62,968 nucleotides of DNA from an uncultured Flavobacteriales bacterium (GTDB lineage Bacteria; Bacteroidota; Bacteroidia; Flavobacteriales_E; Vicingaceae): the NCBI GenBank assembly GCA_905479915.1, contig CAJQOH010000019.1:1-62968 (forward strand), written 5' to 3'. The translations under genes were made by a program, and so were the position numbers. The notes beneath the pieces are model-generated. The model was given only the letters and a program-made list of their open reading frames with translations, ran no database searches and was not told where the DNA came from. Positions 60,309 through 62,968 of the stretch are shown here, one piece after another (the stretch's first letter is position 1; each line of letters begins with the position of its first letter).

Positions 60309-61304
60309 TCACTTTTCTTGATAAATTGTGTATAACAATACTTCTCCAACTATAGAGAGACTTGTTTTGTCAATAACATCCATGTTATCATTATGCGTAT
60401 GCCAGGTAGAATGAAAGCTTCCAGATCCTCTTTCATAGTGAATGATATCTATGCTTGGGATTCCCGCAATTTCATTCACAAACTGATGGTCATCGGTTCC
60501 TACAAAACCAGTTTTTTGGTTGACAAAATGCTTATTATATCCTAATAGTTTTCCATTGTTCCAAACTTTTTTTATAATTTGAGGGGCATACCTCATAGAG
60601 ATACTTTCTTGAGTGAAATATGGATTTGAGTTGCCCACCATGTCTAATAAAATTCCATATTCGGCCGTATATCCTTTTTTGTGAAGATTTTTAGCCCAAT
60701 ATTGAGAGCCTAAACAATATGTTTCTGAGATGTTGTTACTCATTCCTGAAGGTTGACCATAATCTTCCGCATCAAAAAATATAATATCTACCCCAATCTC
60801 AGGTTTTTCTATTGTTAACTGCCTGGCAACTTCTAATAAAATTCCAACTCCACTTGCACCATCATTAGCGCCTAAAATGGGTTGTGTCATATTTTTGGAA
60901 TCTTGATCTGCAAAAGGACGACTATCCCAGTGCGCAAAAAGAAGTATTCTTTTTTTTGCCTCTGGATTATACTCTCCAATAATATTTTTGATAGTTATTT
61001 TTTTATTGTTAAAGGTTGTTGCTTCTCCAATCTGTGTAATCGTATTTAATCCAAATGAAATAAGTTTGTTTTCTAAGAATTTAGCACACTTTCCATGTGC
61101 CTCATTGTTGGGGAACCTTGGGCCAAAATCCACTTGTTGTTTTACATATAAATAGGCTGAATCAGCATCAAATGCTGGTCTTTCAATTTTTGGTTGAGCT
61201 ATAGCTTTTTCTTTAGCAACTACAGGCTTTTTTTCTTTAATGGGATCATTCCCACAGCTAACAATAACAAGAGTTAAGAGTAGGTAAACTAATTTATTTT
61301 TCAT
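60309..61304 (-). CDS. M28-family lipoprotein, glutaminyl cyclase or aminopeptidase
   Basis: A 331-residue lipoprotein (lipobox VSC). The M28 zinc site is visible: 'LFAHWDSRPFADQDSKN', 'LGANDGASGVGILLEVAR', 'IIFFDAEDYGQ', 'GILLDMVG' and a late His in 'GSFHSTWHTHNDNMD'. In Bacteroidota, M28-type proteins of this length often act as glutaminyl-peptide cyclotransferases that close N-terminal Gln into pyroglutamate; aminopeptidase action is the alternative. The ATG overlaps the end of cysS by 11 bases. Confidence 0.83.
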   Translation of the reverse strand: MKNKLVYLLLTLVIVSCGNDPIKEKKPVVAKEKAIAQPKIERPAFDADSAYLYVKQQVDFGPRFPNNEAHGKCAKFLENKLISFGLNTITQIGEATTFNNKKITIKNIIGEYNPEAKKRILLFAHWDSRPFADQDSKNMTQPILGANDGASGVGILLEVARQLTIEKPEIGVDIIFFDAEDYGQPSGMSNNISETYCLGSQYWAKNLHKKGYTAEYGILLDMVGNSNPYFTQESISMRYAPQIIKKVWNNGKLLGYNKHFVNQKTGFVGTDDHQFVNEIAGIPSIDIIHYERGSGSFHSTWHTHNDNMDVIDKTSLSIVGEVLLYTIYQEK

Positions 61305-62775
61305 AATTCCAGGTAGATGAATCTTTAGTGTCTTTAATTGATATGTTTAGTTTTTTTAATTCATCTCGAATTAAATCAGCTGTTCCCCAATCTTTATTCT
61401 CTTTTGATTGATTCCTAAGATCAATTATGATATCCATCAATTCATTTGACAGTTCATTATCAGAGGAATTATCTTTTTCATTAACCAATCCTAAAATGTC
61501 AAAAACGAACCCTTTGTAGTGTTGCTGAAGACTTGTTAAGTCTGATTGATTTATAGTTTCTTTATTGTCGTTAATAGCATTGATAGTTTTTACTCCATCA
61601 AATAAATGAGCTATAGTAGTGGGAGTATTAAAATCGTCATTTAAGCTTTCAGTAGATTTTGAAATAATAGCGTTTACATCAACACTTGATACTTCAGATG
61701 GAGTTAGTTTATTTAACGTTTCTACTCCAGCCATTAGTCTGTTGAATCCTTTTTCAGCAGCTTGTAATGCTTCGTTAGAAAAGTCTACGGTACTTTTATA
61801 ATTTGCTTGTAAAAAGAAAAAACGGACAGTCATTGGCGTGTACCCCTTATCTAATAATGGATGATCACCAGAAATTAATTCATGAGGTAAAAACGAATTA
61901 CCTAAAGATTTACTCATTTTAGTACCATTAACAGTAAGCATATTTCCATGCATCCAATATTTTACTGGATTTACTCCATCAGCACCAACAGATTGAGCTA
62001 TTTCACATTCATGATGAGGGAATTTCAAATCCATTCCTCCTCCGTGTATATCAAATGCTTGCCCTAAGTATTTAGTACTCATTACTGAACATTCTAAATG
62101 CCACCCCGGCACACCAGTTCCCCAAGGAGAATCCCATTTCATAATGGTTTCTGGAGAGGCATTTTTCCAGATGGCGAAATCAGCAAAGAACTTTTTTTCA
62201 TTTCCTCCTTCAAGACTTTCACGTGTTTGTTCTAATTGATCTTCGATTTTCCTTCCTGAAAGTTCTCCATAGTTATGCTTTTCAGAATATTTTTTCACGT
62301 CAAAATAAACTGAGCCATTTACTTCATAAGCAAATCCATTTTTAATAATGCGCTGAATCATTTCTATTTGTTCAACGATATGACCAGTAGCTGTAGGTTC
62401 AATGCTTGGAGGGATTAGATTAAATTGTGTAACGGTATCGTGAAAACCATTTGTATATTTTTGAACGATTTCCATGGGCTCAATTTTTTCTAATCGAGCA
62501 CGCTTCTCAATTTTATCATCACCTTCATCACTATCGTCTATCAGGTGGCCAACATCTGTTATGTTTCTCACATACCTTACATTGTATCCTAGATATGTTA
62601 AGTAGCGATAAACAACATCGAAAGTTAAAAATGAACGAACATTTCCTAAATGGACATCACTGTATACTGTAGGTCCACATACATATAATCCTACAAATGG
62701 TGGGTTAAGAGGTTCGAATACTTCTTTTTTTCTGCTTAAACTATTGTAAATGTATAATGGATTTGATACTGACAT
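61294..62775 (-). CDS. cysS: Cysteinyl-tRNA synthetase
   Basis: CysRS charges tRNA-Cys. The 493-residue protein has the class I signatures 'VYSDVHLGNVRSFLTFDVV' (HIGH-type), zinc residues in 'YVCGPTVYSD', 'GWHLECSVMS' and 'KFPHHECEIAQS', and 'GTKMSKSLGN' (KMSKS). The C-terminal helical domain contains 'DDFNTPTTIAHLFDGV'. It has no operon partner upstream and leads the M28 gene. Confidence 0.96.
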   Translation of the reverse strand: MSVSNPLYIYNSLSRKKEVFEPLNPPFVGLYVCGPTVYSDVHLGNVRSFLTFDVVYRYLTYLGYNVRYVRNITDVGHLIDDSDEGDDKIEKRARLEKIEPMEIVQKYTNGFHDTVTQFNLIPPSIEPTATGHIVEQIEMIQRIIKNGFAYEVNGSVYFDVKKYSEKHNYGELSGRKIEDQLEQTRESLEGGNEKKFFADFAIWKNASPETIMKWDSPWGTGVPGWHLECSVMSTKYLGQAFDIHGGGMDLKFPHHECEIAQSVGADGVNPVKYWMHGNMLTVNGTKMSKSLGNSFLPHELISGDHPLLDKGYTPMTVRFFFLQANYKSTVDFSNEALQAAEKGFNRLMAGVETLNKLTPSEVSSVDVNAIISKSTESLNDDFNTPTTIAHLFDGVKTINAINDNKETINQSDLTSLQQHYKGFVFDILGLVNEKDNSSDNELSNELMDIIIDLRNQSKENKDWGTADLIRDELKKLNISIKDTKDSSTWNYEK

Positions 62776-62816
62776 TTTATTTAACTAAATGGGCTATAAA
62801 AGTAATATTTTAATTA

Positions 62817-62852
62817 AAAATAAAAACCCAGTTCTGATTTTTCAAAACTGGG
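62817..62852 (-). terminator. Terminator of the gene entering from the right edge
   Basis: On the minus strand CCCAGTTTTGA pairs with TCAGAACTGGG around AAAA, followed by T5. It lies just after the stop of the partial gene and before cysS. Confidence 0.85.
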
Positions 62853-62874
62853 CTTCTTTATTTTTGTACTATTT

Positions 62875-62967
62875 TTAGTCTTTAGGAAGTGGAGTATCTC
62901 CAATGTACCTTCCTTCTTTAAATAATTTTACTTTTATTAAAATACCATTGTTATTGTATAGGTATTG
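62875..62967 (-). CDS. 3' end of a gene running off the window (unknown)
   Basis: An open minus-strand frame enters from the right edge and ends 30 residues later (LIKVKLFKEGRYIGDTPLP, then KD and the stop). A strong terminator follows, which supports it as a real gene end. Too short to assign. Confidence 0.45.
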   Translation of the reverse strand, partial: QYLYNNNGILIKVKLFKEGRYIGDTPLPKD

Positions 62968-62968
62968 T

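Overview
The window is AT-rich chromosomal DNA from a member of the Bacteroidota, most likely a flavobacterium-like marine or free-living species. The evidence is the type IX secretion pair PorV and PorU, secreted proteins with type A (YPNP) and type B (CHU_C) sorting tails, Bacteroidota-style -7 promoter elements (TAnnTTTG), near absence of Shine-Dalgarno sites, and signal peptides that end just before a glutamine.

Region 1 (1-6.7 kb) holds two secreted type IX substrates, two small unknown genes and the sulfate-activation operon cysC-cysD-cysN. Region 2 (6,745-27,613) is a 20.8-kb genomic island beside a tRNA-Phe gene. A perfect 58-bp direct repeat, the 3' part of tRNA-Phe plus its 3' flank, lies at both ends. 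The intact tRNA is at the right end and a truncated copy at the left, next to a perfect 9+9-bp inverted repeat that resembles a tyrosine-recombinase core site. I see no integrase inside. The cargo is about 30 small genes in six alternating blocks, almost all lipoproteins, secreted proteins, small membrane proteins or immunity-type proteins: three SUKH/SMI1-like domains, one DUF2185/Imm33-like domain and one RraB-DUF695 lipoprotein. The genes are tightly coupled (ATGA, GTGA, TTGA overlaps). Unrelated mature proteins share nearly the same leader-coding 5' ends. Three of the divergent start regions share a promoter element; two copies match at 53 of 55 bases. One leader is stranded without a body, and one lipoprotein gene is split at a perfect A7 slippery run. 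Together this looks like an orphan-immunity and lipoprotein island that diversifies by recombination at leader and promoter repeats. It is the most interesting part of the window.

Region 3 (27.6-48.8 kb) is core chromosome. It runs coaX, an outer-membrane barrel, a TPR protein, lptC, a CNNM/CorC-type protein and ppiD; then tandem Omp28/thioredoxin-like lipoproteins with identical terminators; class I fumarase; arsC; prfB with the classic +1 programmed frameshift; a PduO-type adenosyltransferase; a DUF2795 protein; rpoN; a bacilliredoxin; a LiaF-like protein with a LytS/LytR-type two-component system; tadA and pssA.

Region 4 (48.9 kb to the end) holds porV, porU, a DUF4421 protein, an exbB-exbD-tonB energy-transduction cluster, folC, two Glu/Ala-rich small lipoproteins, an M28-family peptidase or glutaminyl cyclase, cysS, and the tail of one further gene running off the end. 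PorV and PorU complete secretion of the sorting-tail proteins at the left end. The M28 protein may cyclise the N-terminal glutamines left by signal peptidase on the many exported proteins seen here.
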